Numbered from the stretch's first letter, positions 26,943-36,413 are shown. The stretch is 64,000 nucleotides of DNA from Brevibacillus laterosporus DSM 25 (GCF_002706795.1 NZ_CP017705.1:4129501-4193500); one strand, 5' to 3'. Made by a program: numbers and translations. The notes: generated by a model from the sequence alone, not told the origin.

Positions 26943-26996
26943 TTGACATTTTGTTTACAAGTAGGTCGAACTTTCGTGACAAGAGCGCTCTATATT
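26943..26996 (+). promoter_or_regulatory. Three-box phased promoter, copy 2 (before the acyltransferase)
   Basis: TTGACA (26943), TTTACA (26954), GTGACA (26976) and a -10 TATATT (26991-26996) stand at the same offsets (0, 11, 33, 48) as copy 1. The leader to the acyltransferase ATG at 27209 is ~205 nt. Confidence 0.75.
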
Positions 26997-27208
26997 GGAA
27001 AGAGTCAGGACTGTCATGGGTTGATTTTTAGATTTACGTAGAAGTAAGTTCCAACTAACCATCTGATTTTCATGACGGCTTCAAGGAGAGGAAGTGTAAA
27101 TTAGAAAACATTCATCCCCCATAAAATATCCCAACGCTAACACAGAGCATTTCACATAACGTATTTTTTCTGTTTATATACTTCAAACAAAGTAAGGACT
27201 GAATCACA

Positions 27209-29125
27209 ATGGATGACAGCATGAAACAGTTTAGAAATCAAACGAGTAAACGCTATATACCAGGATTAGATGGACTAAGAGCATTATCCGTTCTCGCGGT
27301 CATAGCCTATCATCTCAACGGGAAGTGGGCTCAAGGAGGGCTGCTTGGGGTAGGAATCTTTTTCGTCATCTCTGGTTATCTGATTACAGACCAAATCGTT
27401 ACGGAGTGGAAGCAGTTTCAGAAACTGCGTCTTTTGCATTTCTGGGTCCGAAGAGCGCGAAGGTTGCTTCCTGTATTGATCTGTATGCTTCTGTTCGTGG
27501 CATCGTGGGTAGATCCAGGAAGACTTTTCGCTTTGAAGGGGGATTTTCTTTCCTCGATATTTTACGTGAATAACTGGTGGCTCATTTTTCATGACATATC
27601 GTACTTTGAAAGCTATGGACCGGTTTCCCCGATCGGCCATCTCTGGTCGCTTTCCATCGAGGAGCAATTTTATCTCATCTGGCCTTTGGTTCTTGTAATC
27701 GGGATCAAAATGATACCTCATCGCGGAAAACTTACCCTTTGGATCCTGGCCGGCGCTGTCGTATCCGCCCTCGCGATGGCCATGTTATATGTGCCGGGAA
27801 CCGATCCGAGCAGGGTTTATTATGGTACAGATACTCGCCTTTTTGGCCCATTGGTCGGTGCGGCGTTGGCAGTGATATGGCCAAGTCAGAAGTTAAATTA
27901 TAGGGTTTCCAAAACAACACGTCTTTTGCTGGATAGCATTGGAGTAGTAGGAGTGTTTATGTTACTCGTGCTGATCAATGATACAAACAAATTCGATGAT
28001 TCACTTTACCGTGGCGGTTTCCTAAAGTTATCGTTTATCACTGCAGCAGTGATTGCCGTGCTAGTACATCCTGCCAGTCGAGTAGGGAACTTCATCGGTT
28101 GCAAGCCACTCCGATGGATCGGGATCCGGTCGTACAGCTTATATATTTGGCACTTCCCAATCATTGTGTTATCGAGTTCTCCAGTGAATACGGAAGGGGC
28201 CAGCATACTGCGCATCGTACTGCAACTGGCAGCCAGCTTTATCATTGCCGCCATTTCTTACAAATATATAGAGCAACCCTTCCGCAGGGGGATCTTCAGC
28301 GCCAGAAGCAGTGACGGACGACAGCGCTCTGCCCGCCGACGCTACATTCGGCCTGTTTTTCTGGTCGGCTTACTATTGGTATGTCTTATTCCGATTTCGT
28401 GCAGCAGCATGTACGCCCCCAAGCCTGGAACGGAAACATCTACGGCTGAGGAAGAATTAACCCCTGTACAGCAGGAGTCGAACAATACAACGCCCCGATT
28501 TTCGGGCGAGGAATCCATGCAATTAGATACGGCCGTTCCATCTATAGGGGAAGAAGTTTTTCAATCCGAAACGATCGGTCCCTTCCAGGGGGAAGCAGAT
28601 ATTCAGTCAGATTCAGCCGTTCCTTCCACTGGCAAGGCAGAGATCCCATCAGGCAAAGGAATTACCGTCATTGGTGATTCTGTCATGCTGGGTGTGGCCT
28701 CTTATCTGGAGAACATGCTTCCGGGAATTGTCATCGACGGCAAGGTTGGCCGTCAGATGAGTCAGGCGCAGGAGGTTATTAATCAGTTGCAAGCACAAGG
28801 GAAGTTGGGTGATTCGATCATCATTGAGCTAGGAACCAACGGGCCTTTCAATAAGGACAAATTCCGGATATTTTTGCAATCTCTTAGCGGCGAAAAACAG
28901 ATTATGATCGTGAACACACGCGTACCGAGAGAGTGGCAAGATATTGTGAATGCTAGTCTTTCAGAAGTGGCGAATCAGTTCAGCAATGTTAAGATGATAG
29001 ATTGGTATTCAGCCAGTGAAGGAAAGGACGATTACTTCTATCAAGATGGCGTGCATCTGAAACCGGAGGGAGCAAAGTACTTCGCCTCGCTTCTTGTGGA
29101 GAGCGTGACAAATACACGTCGATGA
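27209..29125 (+). CDS. OatA-like O-acyltransferase (acyltransferase-3 + SGNH)
   Basis: A 638-residue membrane protein. The acyltransferase-3 domain fills residues ~15-390 (YIPGLDGLRALSVLAVIAYHL with the catalytic His, GVGIFFVISGYLIT, HLWSLSIEEQFYLIWP and about ten helices). An extracellular linker follows, with degenerate repeats around residues 430-480. A C-terminal SGNH hydrolase domain has GDSVMLG near 490, GTNGPF and DGVHLKPEG near 612. This OatA layout O-acetylates peptidoglycan or another surface polymer, which gives lysozyme resistance in known members. The acceptor is not determined here. The ATG follows AGTAAGGA. Confidence 0.92.
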   Translation: MDDSMKQFRNQTSKRYIPGLDGLRALSVLAVIAYHLNGKWAQGGLLGVGIFFVISGYLITDQIVTEWKQFQKLRLLHFWVRRARRLLPVLICMLLFVASWVDPGRLFALKGDFLSSIFYVNNWWLIFHDISYFESYGPVSPIGHLWSLSIEEQFYLIWPLVLVIGIKMIPHRGKLTLWILAGAVVSALAMAMLYVPGTDPSRVYYGTDTRLFGPLVGAALAVIWPSQKLNYRVSKTTRLLLDSIGVVGVFMLLVLINDTNKFDDSLYRGGFLKLSFITAAVIAVLVHPASRVGNFIGCKPLRWIGIRSYSLYIWHFPIIVLSSSPVNTEGASILRIVLQLAASFIIAAISYKYIEQPFRRGIFSARSSDGRQRSARRRYIRPVFLVGLLLVCLIPISCSSMYAPKPGTETSTAEEELTPVQQESNNTTPRFSGEESMQLDTAVPSIGEEVFQSETIGPFQGEADIQSDSAVPSTGKAEIPSGKGITVIGDSVMLGVASYLENMLPGIVIDGKVGRQMSQAQEVINQLQAQGKLGDSIIIELGTNGPFNKDKFRIFLQSLSGEKQIMIVNTRVPREWQDIVNASLSEVANQFSNVKMIDWYSASEGKDDYFYQDGVHLKPEGAKYFASLLVESVTNTRR

Positions 29126-29182
29126 AAAATTCCTTATTGTGTTTCCTGTACTTTTTTTGTGTTTTAACGAAACTCCTAATTG

Positions 29183-29354
29183 GGGTACCGCCAGCATCTT
29201 TATGGGTCGTATCAACGACGCTGGTACAACCCAAAATTCGCAGGGATAAAGTTTAATTAGAATAGCCGGTCACACCCTGAATGTGGTGAAAACTGGCTCT
29301 TTTTGTGTCAAGAAGTCCTTAATGTAGTAAATCTGCGTTTTGCTGGCGGTACCC
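29183..29354. repeat. Exact 13-bp inverted repeat abutting the group II intron
   Basis: GGGTACCGCCAGC (29183-29195) and its exact complement GCTGGCGGTACCC (29342-29354) lie ~146 bp apart. The right arm ends at the predicted first base of the intron. A third partial arm, GCTGGTAC, at ~29219 could also pair with the left arm. The repeat could be the end of an older mobile element. Confidence 0.6.
29264..29305 (+). terminator. Probable terminator after the acyltransferase
   Basis: AGCCGGT-cacac pairs with gtg(g)tg-AACTGGCT, followed by CTTTTTG. It lies ~140 bp after the acyltransferase stop. Confidence 0.6.
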
Positions 29355-32042
29355 GTGCGCGTTGTTCCTAGACACAACCTGTGTAGTAATACGCAATAAA
29401 ACTAGGCGGTTTCTAACGAAACCGAACTTCGTATCCGAATGGTCAGGGGCAGTTCTTGGCACGTTAGAAGATTGGCTAACGTTCTCTAATACTCCGACAT
29501 GCAAGAGTGGATACCAACATTCTTCTATGAAGCTCGGTGAAGGCGGCGAACAACGAACCTGAGATGGTTTAAAATAGTCGGGAGGCTATAAGGTGACTAT
29601 ACCGAGAATAGCAGTATAAAAGCTGTTTGACGAATCTTCGAATGTACGGCTCGAAAGCCAGAGACAACCAAATCCGAAGGTTGTCGCTCTCGAAAGAGGG
29701 AGTCATCATAGGTAAAACCTTGGGTACGGCAATACCTATCCTACTCCTATAAAGGAATAGAGTTCTGCGCCCTCTAATCAGTGGGCAAAAGAACGATGAA
29801 CGGGTCAGAGAAGACGGCTACGGTCACATATGGAAAGCTAGGACACGAGGAACAACGGAACTACCGAAGAAGATGCTAATGAATGGAATATCAAACGCTT
29901 CTAAACAGTAGGAAATGACTGTTAAATCGGTAGGGCAGCAGCCCGTAGTAGTCTGAGATAGGGAAAGCCTATTACACGGCGAAGGGGCATAGTTTACAAA
30001 GGAAAGAAAATCAACCTAGCCTGCTGAGGAAGTCGAAGACTCACCCCAGCTACACGCCATACATACTTCCGAAAGGAGGTGGTGAGCGTGGCACGAACAT
30101 TCAGCTATCCAAAGAACGAAACCGAATTGCGCCAACTCCTAGTTGCACTTTTCGACAATGCCAAACGAGGAAAAGAATCTGGAAAAACTACATGGTTTTA
30201 CTCACTTTTAGAAATAGTGTCATCCGAAACGGTTATCCTTTCAGCTATCCATAACATTAAAAGTAATCATGGTTCACAAACAGCAGGTGTCGATGAGAAA
30301 ACCATGCAGGACGACTACTTACAACAAGATTATGAATCGGTTATCAAGGAAATCCAAAGCTCCTTTAGAAACAATGATTATCACCCTCACCTAATCAGGA
30401 GAGTATGGATACCGAAACCAAACACTAATGAAAAACGCCCTCTGGGAATACCGACTGTCCGAGATCGAATCATGCAGGAATGCATTCGCATCACGATAGA
30501 ACCTATTCTCGAAGCCCAATTTTTCAAACACTCATACGGTTTCAGACCTTGGCGAGACACAAAAATGGCACTCGAAAGAGTGAACCAAGTCATCCATAAA
30601 ACAGGTTATCATTGGGTCATTGAAGGCGACATAAGTAAATTCTTTGATACCGTAGACCACAACGTTTTATTAAAACGTTTATGGCAGATGGGGATACGTG
30701 ACAGACGGTTACTCAAGCAGGGATTATGGATGAAGTGCGGTCAAACCCCATCGGTACTCCACAAGAGGGTATTTTATCTCCCCTACTAGCCAATGTCTAC
30801 CTTGATATCTTCGATCAGTGGGTCTCCAAACAATGGGAAGGAAAAGAAACCAAACATACCTACAGTCGACAAAGCGAAAAGTTGCGAGCTATAAAAACAA
30901 CTAAGCTTCACCCCGCCTACTTGGTTCGCTATGCCGACGATTGGGTTCTGATTATAAAAAGTCAAGAGCAAGCTTTAAAATGGAAAGAACGAATAACCAA
31001 CTATCTACAGAAACGACCAAAAATTAAACTATCGGATGAAAAGACACTCATTACACATGAGAAGAAACCATATGAAATTCCTTGGGTATGAGATCGGAGT
31101 CGTGAAAGGAAAGAGCCGGACAGGTATATCACACGTACAATGCCCGATAGAAAACGATTAATCCAGAAAATCAAAAGTATACACCAGAGAATACGCAAGT
31201 TGAGGAAAGTCTCCGATACAGAGAGACTCCTCCATGAAATAAATAATATCAACAGTGCTATTCGTGGATTAATTAACTATCATGAGGAAACAACTTGGGT
31301 ACATGTTGTCATGACTAGATTTTCCGAACGATTAAAGTGGGCAGGTTACAATTCCCTAAAACAATACGGAGGAAAATGGGTTCGGGCTAAAGATACAAAT
31401 AACTGGACTTCCGTCCATGAACGCTATGACACTATGATACCTGCCATTGAATATAACGGATTGACGGTAGGTATTACAAACCTAGCATTCTCTAAATGGA
31501 AGATCCCCCGACTAAAAATCCCAGATGAGACACCATACTCCGAAAGAGGGAGAGAAATACACCGAAGGCGTACAGGTAAGAAACCAGTAAAAGCGCGTGC
31601 TGACGAATTACTAACTGTAAGCTTATCAGAACTTATTGGTTTTAAACTTACAGGAAGGCGATACAACTTTGAATACTTCCTAAATAAGGCTTATGCATTC
31701 AACAGAGATAAGGGAAAATGCAGAGTTTGTAGAAACGAACTTTATATCTGGAACACTCAGACTCATCACATCAACCCTACCCTCCCAATGAATGAAATCA
31801 ATCGGGTTCCCAATCTAGCCAGCGTGCATCAAATCTGTCATAAACGGATTCATGACAAAGAAGACTACTCAATATTAGGAAAGAAAATCTGGGATAAAAT
31901 TCGATCGTTCAGAGAAAAGTTAGGTGATTTTACGAGTACTGAGTAGATGGAACGCCGTATGCCTCGAAAGTGGCACGTACGGTGTGAAGTGGGGGAAAGG
32001 AGACCCTAACGGGTCATGCCGAGGGTCATCCTTACCTATCAC
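29355..32042 (+). mobile_element. Group II intron (degraded maturase)
   Basis: The intron begins with GTGCG at 29355, the usual 5' boundary. Its RNA domain I-IV region (29355-30080) is highly structured and non-coding. It carries a maturase/reverse transcriptase frame, and near the 3' end has domain V: arms at ~31951-31962 and ~31972-31985 with CCGTATG/CGTACGG and the GAAA tetraloop. The 3' boundary is set near 32042 from the bulged A in CTTACCTATCAC, so the last few bases are uncertain. Frameshifts in the maturase mean it could only move with help in trans. Confidence 0.85.
30088..31946 (+). pseudogene. ltrA: Group II intron reverse transcriptase/maturase with HNH domain, frameshifted
   Basis: The protein would have an RT domain (IPKPNTNEKRPLGIPTVRDR, EGDISKFFDTVDH, GTPQEGILSPLLANVYLD, and the catalytic YADDW at ~30931-30945), a maturase X domain (RGLINYHEETTWVHVV...) and a C-terminal HNH endonuclease domain (CRVCRNELYIWNTQTHHINP...HQICHKRIH). 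The frame changes near 30720, near 31075 and near 31125, so at least three single-base lesions split it. The start at GTG 30088 follows GGAGGTG by 6 bp. The HNH nuclease motif residues themselves look intact. Confidence 0.88.
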
Positions 32043-32300
32043 TATCATGTGTAAAAAAATTGAATTTGTAAACTGTTGATATTGAGAAAAGGTCCGACGG
32101 TTTTCTTTTGTCTTAATAACGAACGGAGAGCAGATATCCATTTGGTTTCAAACGCCTGCTAAGCGCTGTAAAAACCCACATCAAGCATCCCCCGTTAAAT
32201 AAAGGTGGTCGTTGGATAGCGAGCTTGGCTGCCGTCAAGAAGAGCCGTAGTGACATCAATTGATGGAAGTATATAGCAAGCCTCAGACTTCTACACGTCT
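32043..32300. other. Region after the intron, no recognised gene
   Basis: About 260 bp downstream of the intron. Short open frames exist on both strands, but none has a ribosome site or recognisable motif. Confidence 0.3.
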
Positions 32301-32447
32301 TCATGATCTGTCACCATTAGAGGAATCGTTGGAATCGTTGCTTTCATGCTTTTCTCCTGCCCATTCTAAATCAACCTCAAGGACCACACTGATCATCTCC
32401 TGTGCAGGTTTGATCCCCTTCAGTTCTAAGTCGATTTTCTTTCTCAT
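32301..32447 (-). CDS. Small acidic protein, 48 aa, unknown
   Basis: An open frame with an AAGAGGA ribosome site ~7 bp before its ATG. It starts MRKKIDLELKGIKPAQ and ends in a Ser/Asn/Asp-rich tail (SNDSNDSSNGD). There is no signal peptide or cysteine. The sharp split between a structured N-terminal half and a polar tail would fit a small regulatory protein or a peptide precursor, but no family was recognised. The good ribosome site and amphipathic N-terminal half are the reasons to list it. Confidence 0.45.
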   Translation of the reverse strand: MRKKIDLELKGIKPAQEMISVVLEVDLEWAGEKHESNDSNDSSNGDRS

Positions 32448-32691
32448 AGAGATTCCTCTTTTTATGAGTGTTCATCTGAACTTGCTGTATAAAAACAGAG
32501 CGTTTGACTCCCAAAAAAAGCCCACCCAAGGGTGAGCTGTTCTAGCAGGATCTAAGCTTCTCCGATGCAACGAAGTATTTTTCTCAGTGAAGGTCAACAA
32601 CAGGCTTCAAATTTATCATACTGCTGATCCAACGAGCGAACTATGCTATATCTCGGAGCTTGTCCTTATAAGGCTGAAGCAAGAAGGGCAA

Positions 32692-33165
32692 ATGGAGACA
32701 GTCGCACACGCATTGAAATTCTACGGCAATACGATAGTAAGATTATCTTATTCGTATTTACATAATCTTTCTGATGCAGAGGATGTTCTGCAGGATACTT
32801 TGCTCAGTTTTATGAGGAATAAGCCTGCTTTTTCCTGTCCTGAACATGAAAAAGCTTGGCTGATGCGCGTTGCTATCAACCTATGTAAAAATAAACTAAA
32901 ATCTTCATGGTTTAAAACCATTGCAATTCCCGAAAATCTTCAAATAGAAAGTATAACGCATGAAGAATCAGAGGTGTTGGAAGCAGTTCATACCCTGCCG
33001 GTAAAGTACCGCGAAGTCGTCCACCTCTATTATTACGAGGGTTATTCCACATTTGAAATATCTTCTCTGCTCCAAAAGAAAGAATCTACGGTACGTTCCC
33101 TTCTGTATAGGGCAAGAGATATGCTCAAAAAAACCCTGAAAGGAGCATATGATTTTGAAGAATAA
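32692..33165 (+). CDS. ECF-type RNA polymerase sigma factor
   Basis: A ~157-residue sigma factor with region 2 (FYGNTIVRLSYSYLHNLSDAEDVLQDTLLSF) and region 4 (LPVKYREVVHLYYYEGYSTFEISSLLQKKESTVRSLLYRARDMLKK), a typical ECF layout without region 3. ATG 32692 is preferred: it follows AAGAAGGG by ~5 bp and gives the usual N-terminus. The open frame extends 35 codons upstream without support. Its last 17 bp overlap the next gene, a membrane protein that should be its anti-sigma factor. Confidence 0.88.
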   Translation: METVAHALKFYGNTIVRLSYSYLHNLSDAEDVLQDTLLSFMRNKPAFSCPEHEKAWLMRVAINLCKNKLKSSWFKTIAIPENLQIESITHEESEVLEAVHTLPVKYREVVHLYYYEGYSTFEISSLLQKKESTVRSLLYRARDMLKKTLKGAYDFEE

Positions 33166-33850
33166 ATATCGTTCCGCAATGGAAAAAATCGAGGTTACTC
33201 CTCAAATGGAGGAAAGAATTCTAAGTAGTGTGTCAAGGAAAAGAGAAGCGAGTACCGAGATAAAAAAACAACAATACCTCAAATGGATCAGGCCAGCGAG
33301 CACTATTGCTGCCTGTTGTGCTGTTGTACTAGGTGCTATGGCTATTTATCCAACATTGATAAATAACAACGGGGTCAATAAACAGATTCAAACATCTCCA
33401 CATGCAGACAATGAGGAAGGAATGAGCGCCCAACCGGAAACGGATCGGGTTTTAGTTACTAGCCCGATTAAGAATATGAAAGGGGTTGACGAGGTTAAAA
33501 AAGCTGTTCCCTTTGAACTGCTTGTACCGGGAAAACTCCCAACCGGGTATAAATTGGATAACTCTTCCGTTATTTCAGGAAAACTAGCAAAAATTATTTA
33601 TTCTGACGGAAGTAAAAAAATCACATATAGAGTAGCAAAGGGAGCAGAGGATATCATTGGTGACTATACATCCTATGAAGAAACCGATGTTGTAAAAAAT
33701 GGCGATATTGAGGCAACACTCAAGGGAAGTAACTCGCTTATCAACCTCGCCACTTGGATAAAGGATGGTTGTTCCTACTCCTTATCTTTTTCAAGAGGAA
33801 TAGAAAAAAATGCAGTGATTTTGATTATAGAAAGTATGGAAAAAGCATGA
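33149..33850 (+). CDS. Putative membrane-anchored anti-sigma factor
   Basis: A 233-residue protein. The cytosolic N-terminus (residues 1-45, basic and charged) precedes one membrane helix (~residues 50-68, STIAACCAVVLGAMAIYP). A polar linker and an extracellular domain (residues ~115-233) follow, with PFELLVPGKLPTGYKLDNSSVI, a strand pattern seen in DUF4367-type domains of Firmicute anti-sigma proteins. The overlap with the sigma gene and the single-pass topology support an anti-sigma role; the signal sensed is unknown. AAAGGAG precedes the ATG. Confidence 0.72.
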   Translation: MILKNKYRSAMEKIEVTPQMEERILSSVSRKREASTEIKKQQYLKWIRPASTIAACCAVVLGAMAIYPTLINNNGVNKQIQTSPHADNEEGMSAQPETDRVLVTSPIKNMKGVDEVKKAVPFELLVPGKLPTGYKLDNSSVISGKLAKIIYSDGSKKITYRVAKGAEDIIGDYTSYEETDVVKNGDIEATLKGSNSLINLATWIKDGCSYSLSFSRGIEKNAVILIIESMEKA

Positions 33851-33935
33851 CCGATGCGAAAAGAAATCGTACTGCTAGTACGTTTGCATATGCAAAAAGC
33901 CGATTTTTTCCTACGCTAAGGTGTAACCTGCTTTA

Positions 33936-34148
33936 TTGCTATCCAAGGTAGGGGATAAAGAAGCTCCATATGTGATCATTAGGAGCAAATATATACCAGT
34001 TCAAAGATTAATGATTCCTCCTAATCAAAGCGCTCAAATATTAATACCGTTTAATGAAAAAGTTACACCAGATCATCTAGAACTAATGGAATTCTATAGA
34101 AGTAAGGCTGAAGGGGTACCGATAAATAAAATAAGCATCTACCTATAG
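33936..34148 (+). pseudogene. Unrecognised C-terminal protein fragment
   Basis: About 70 residues (…APYVIIRSKYIPVQ…IPFNEKVTPDHLELMEFYRSKAEG…) that read like the end of a beta-rich extracellular domain. There is no proper start codon or ribosome site. It may be the remnant of a second anti-sigma-like protein. Low confidence. Confidence 0.3.
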
Positions 34149-34236
34149 TTAGTAGAACATGATATTAACTTTTAATACAAACCAGCTCTCTTATATGGAA
34201 TATCTTATCGAAAGGTGTAGCAAGGAGGTGAGTTGG

Positions 34237-34320
34237 ATGAAGGCACATAACGGATCAGGTTGGAGTTATGAAAGTTTTCAAGAGCGGAAACTTTGCATAG
34301 AACCTGAATGGAGTTATTGA
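34237..34320 (+). CDS. Peptide gene 1, 27 aa with EPEW motif
   Basis: A short ORF with a very strong ribosome site (AAGGAGGTG, 6 bp spacing). The peptide is MKAHNGSGWSYESFQ... and ends CIEPEWSY. Two tryptophans sit in GWSYE and EPEWSY contexts. The DNA encoding its end (AGAACCTGAATGG) is repeated at the start of the next ORF. No signal peptide. It could be a ribosomal peptide precursor or a signalling peptide; no modification enzyme is adjacent. Confidence 0.5.
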   Translation: MKAHNGSGWSYESFQERKLCIEPEWSY

Positions 34321-34364
34321 GTGGCTGCTACTAAATATCTAAATTAGTAAAGGAGAGGGTACTT

Positions 34365-34517
34365 ATGACAGAACCTGAATGGGTTTTTGATTCAAGTTGG
34401 CGTGATGATCCTAGATATCATCTAAGTGAGGACATACTTATGGCAGAGCCTGATTGGTCGATTCAATACACATGCATTACAAGTGACCCCGGTTGGTCCG
34501 ATGATCCAGGTTATTAA
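34365..34517 (+). CDS. Peptide gene 2, 50 aa with repeated (E/D)PxW motifs
   Basis: A short ORF with a strong AAGGAGAGGG site ~7 bp upstream. The 50-residue peptide starts MTEPEWVFDSSW, has MAEPDWSIQ in the middle and ends SDPGWSDDPGY, so the motif (E/D)-P-x-W occurs three times. It is acidic and aromatic with one cysteine. A terminator follows at 34621. Together with peptide gene 1 it forms a small operon just before a broken XRE-TPR regulator. The repeats suggest duplication of a short core peptide (inference). Confidence 0.6.
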   Translation: MTEPEWVFDSSWRDDPRYHLSEDILMAEPDWSIQYTCITSDPGWSDDPGY

Positions 34518-34620
34518 TCCTTTTAAAGGCCAACCGGTTGTATAACTTAGGGGACTGGCAATCCTAGTTTCAGTATCTGAGCCTTGAGATTTCAAGGAAT
34601 ACACAACCTTGTTAAAGTAT

Positions 34621-34645
34621 AGTCGCCATTTACGGTGGCTTTTTC
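34621..34645 (+). terminator. Terminator after the peptide genes
   Basis: AGTCGCC (34621-34627) pairs with GGTGGCT (34634-34640), with two G-U pairs, followed by TTTTC. Confidence 0.65.
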
Positions 34646-34686
34646 TATTTATGGAAGACAGTTGTTATTGGTGGATATATCTTAAC

Positions 34687-35465
34687 ATGGCTGAAAGTTT
34701 AACTTTCACATCATTGGGGGAACTGATAAAAGAAAAAAGAGAAGAATTTGGAATTACTTTATCGGAATTATCAAGAAGAACGGGGGTTAGTAAAGGCATT
34801 ATTCAAAAAATAGAATCGGGTGAAACAAAGCGTCCAGAGCTAAGAAATCTTAAACTTATTGCAGCACTATAGACATACCTTATGAAGATATTATTGATCG
34901 TTATATTGATGTCGAACTCCGTATTGAGATCTTAGAAGCATTTTTAGCAGAGGCTGTTGAAATTGCCAATATCTCGTTACTCACAAAAGTAGCTATAATC
35001 CACAATATTGGAACATCTGTTTAACCTTACCACTACTTTCGAAGACAATGAAGCAAAGTTGACTCTTTACAATGTCATTGTGAAATACGCAAGACAGCAT
35101 GGAGTACCAAAATATATAGCCAAGGGACTATATCAAAAGTACCTTATCGAGAGAGAGGACTTAAAACGGTTGGAGGAATGTTTTAAGTAGGAGAAGAAGG
35201 TTTACATTAAATTGATTTTCTATCTGACGACGAGAAAATAACGTTTTACTTCAGAATGTCACTACATGCTCATAACATTAAGAAATACTTTGAATGTATT
35301 GAACTATGTGAGGCTGGGGTTCCTTTAGAAGAAAATGATACAGAGCTAAAAGCTAGAGCATACTTAGCAATGATTAATTCATATTCTGAGCTACATAACT
35401 ATGACAATGTTGAAAGTCATCTGGAGGTCTTTAGGGAATTTGAACATCACAGATTCAACAGATGA
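34687..35465 (+). pseudogene. XRE-family regulator with TPR-like C-terminus, frameshifted
   Basis: The N-terminus is an intact helix-turn-helix (TSLGELIKEKREEFGITLSELSRRTGVSKGIIQKIESGETKRPE). The frame breaks at ~34868. It continues in other frames as IPYEDIIDRYIDVELRIEILEAFLAEA, then LTTTFEDNEAKLTLYNVIVKYARQHG..., and finally YFECIELCEAGVPLEENDTELKARAYLAMINSYSELHNYDNVESHLEVF, which are TPR-like helices. This order matches Firmicute peptide-responsive (RRNPP-like) regulators. At least three frameshifts make it a pseudogene. Confidence 0.7.
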
Positions 35466-35495
35466 AATAATCAGCAAGGAAGAATGTGATGAATG

Positions 35496-35531
35496 GAGCA
35501 GGTCAACTCGTTAAAGAGAGTTGGCCTGCTC
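35496..35531. terminator. Bidirectional terminator
   Basis: GAGCAGGTCAACTC pairs with GAGTTGGCCTGCTC around a short loop. It lies between a plus-strand pseudogene and the minus-strand phosphoesterase gene, so it can serve both. Confidence 0.8.
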
Positions 35532-35543
35532 AGTGAATTGTAG

Positions 35544-36413
35544 TTATATCTGCTTATGATCAAGCGTAATAACAACCAATTCAGGTCGATTGTTGATTCG
35601 CACAGGGATAATGCTGTTACCTAAGCCTCGGCTGACAATCATTTTAGTTTGCTCTTTTTCATGCACGCCTTCAGAATATTTAGGAAAGAAGCCCTGATTC
35701 GGTGCTACAAGCCCTCCGATAAAGGGCAAGCGAACCTGCCCGCCATGAGCGTGACCGCTTAAAACCAGATCAATACTGTTTTCCGCATAGATGTCGAACA
35801 ATTCCGGCCTGTGTGACAACAGAATCGTGTATTCATTGTTCTTACTTAGCATAGCTTTTAATTTCGTATCAACCATGGCTGCGCTTTCGTATACATCATC
35901 AGTTGCCGTGAAGTTTGGATCATTAAGCCCAAACAACCGGATGGAAGCTCCCTCGCGTTTGATTGTAGTGCCTTCATCCTCTAACATGATAACGCCAGCT
36001 TCAAGCATTTGCTGTTTCAACTTAGCATACTGATCAGACCGTGCTTCATGGTTGCCTGTAACGTAATACACCGGGGCAATTTCAATAGCTCCATTGATGA
36101 ATTCCATCGCCTTCGCAACATCCGTATGATTTGAATCAATCAAATCTCCGGTAACGGCAATGAAGTCTGGGGATACAGCTTTGATTGCATTAAGCAGTCT
36201 GCTTTGATTGTTTCCAAACTCTGCATTGTGCAAATCAGATACCTGCACAATGGTAAATCCATCAAAGGATTCCGGGATTTTTTCATTGTTGATGTTAATT
36301 TTTGTTGTTTGAATGGCAGTGTTTCCCCAATATACCCAACCAGAAAAGGCAAATAGACTTACAAGTAAAATTGTTAATATTTTTTTTCGTTTTTCCTTTT
36401 TTATATTTTTCAT
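35544..36413 (-). CDS. Membrane-anchored metallophosphoesterase (YaeI/LpxG-like)
   Basis: A 289-residue calcineurin-like phosphoesterase. One N-terminal membrane anchor (residues ~11-30) precedes the dimetal motifs VSDLHN (~57), TGDLIDSNH (~88), GNHEAR (~120), SHRPELF (~200) and GHAHGGQ (~222). The subfamily is common in Firmicutes as YaeI/YkuE-like enzymes that act at the membrane surface on lipid-linked phosphates; the true substrate is unknown. Tandem 11-bp repeats lie in its promoter region (36473-36505), which suggests control by a repeat-binding regulator. Confidence 0.88.
   Translation of the reverse strand: MKNIKKEKRKKILTILLVSLFAFSGWVYWGNTAIQTTKININNEKIPESFDGFTIVQVSDLHNAEFGNNQSRLLNAIKAVSPDFIAVTGDLIDSNHTDVAKAMEFINGAIEIAPVYYVTGNHEARSDQYAKLKQQMLEAGVIMLEDEGTTIKREGASIRLFGLNDPNFTATDDVYESAAMVDTKLKAMLSKNNEYTILLSHRPELFDIYAENSIDLVLSGHAHGGQVRLPFIGGLVAPNQGFFPKYSEGVHEKEQTKMIVSRGLGNSIIPVRINNRPELVVITLDHKQI

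Noticed and set aside
29126-30087. Protein-coding gene after the acyltransferase
   Set aside because: Short ORFs in both directions lack ribosome sites. The region is explained by a terminator and the group II intron RNA domains.
34237-34517. Lanthipeptide or other cysteine-linked peptide
   Set aside because: Each peptide has only one cysteine and there is no synthetase gene adjacent.
35791-36033. Plus-strand gene inside the phosphoesterase
   Set aside because: It is the antisense shadow of a gene with all catalytic motifs on the minus strand.
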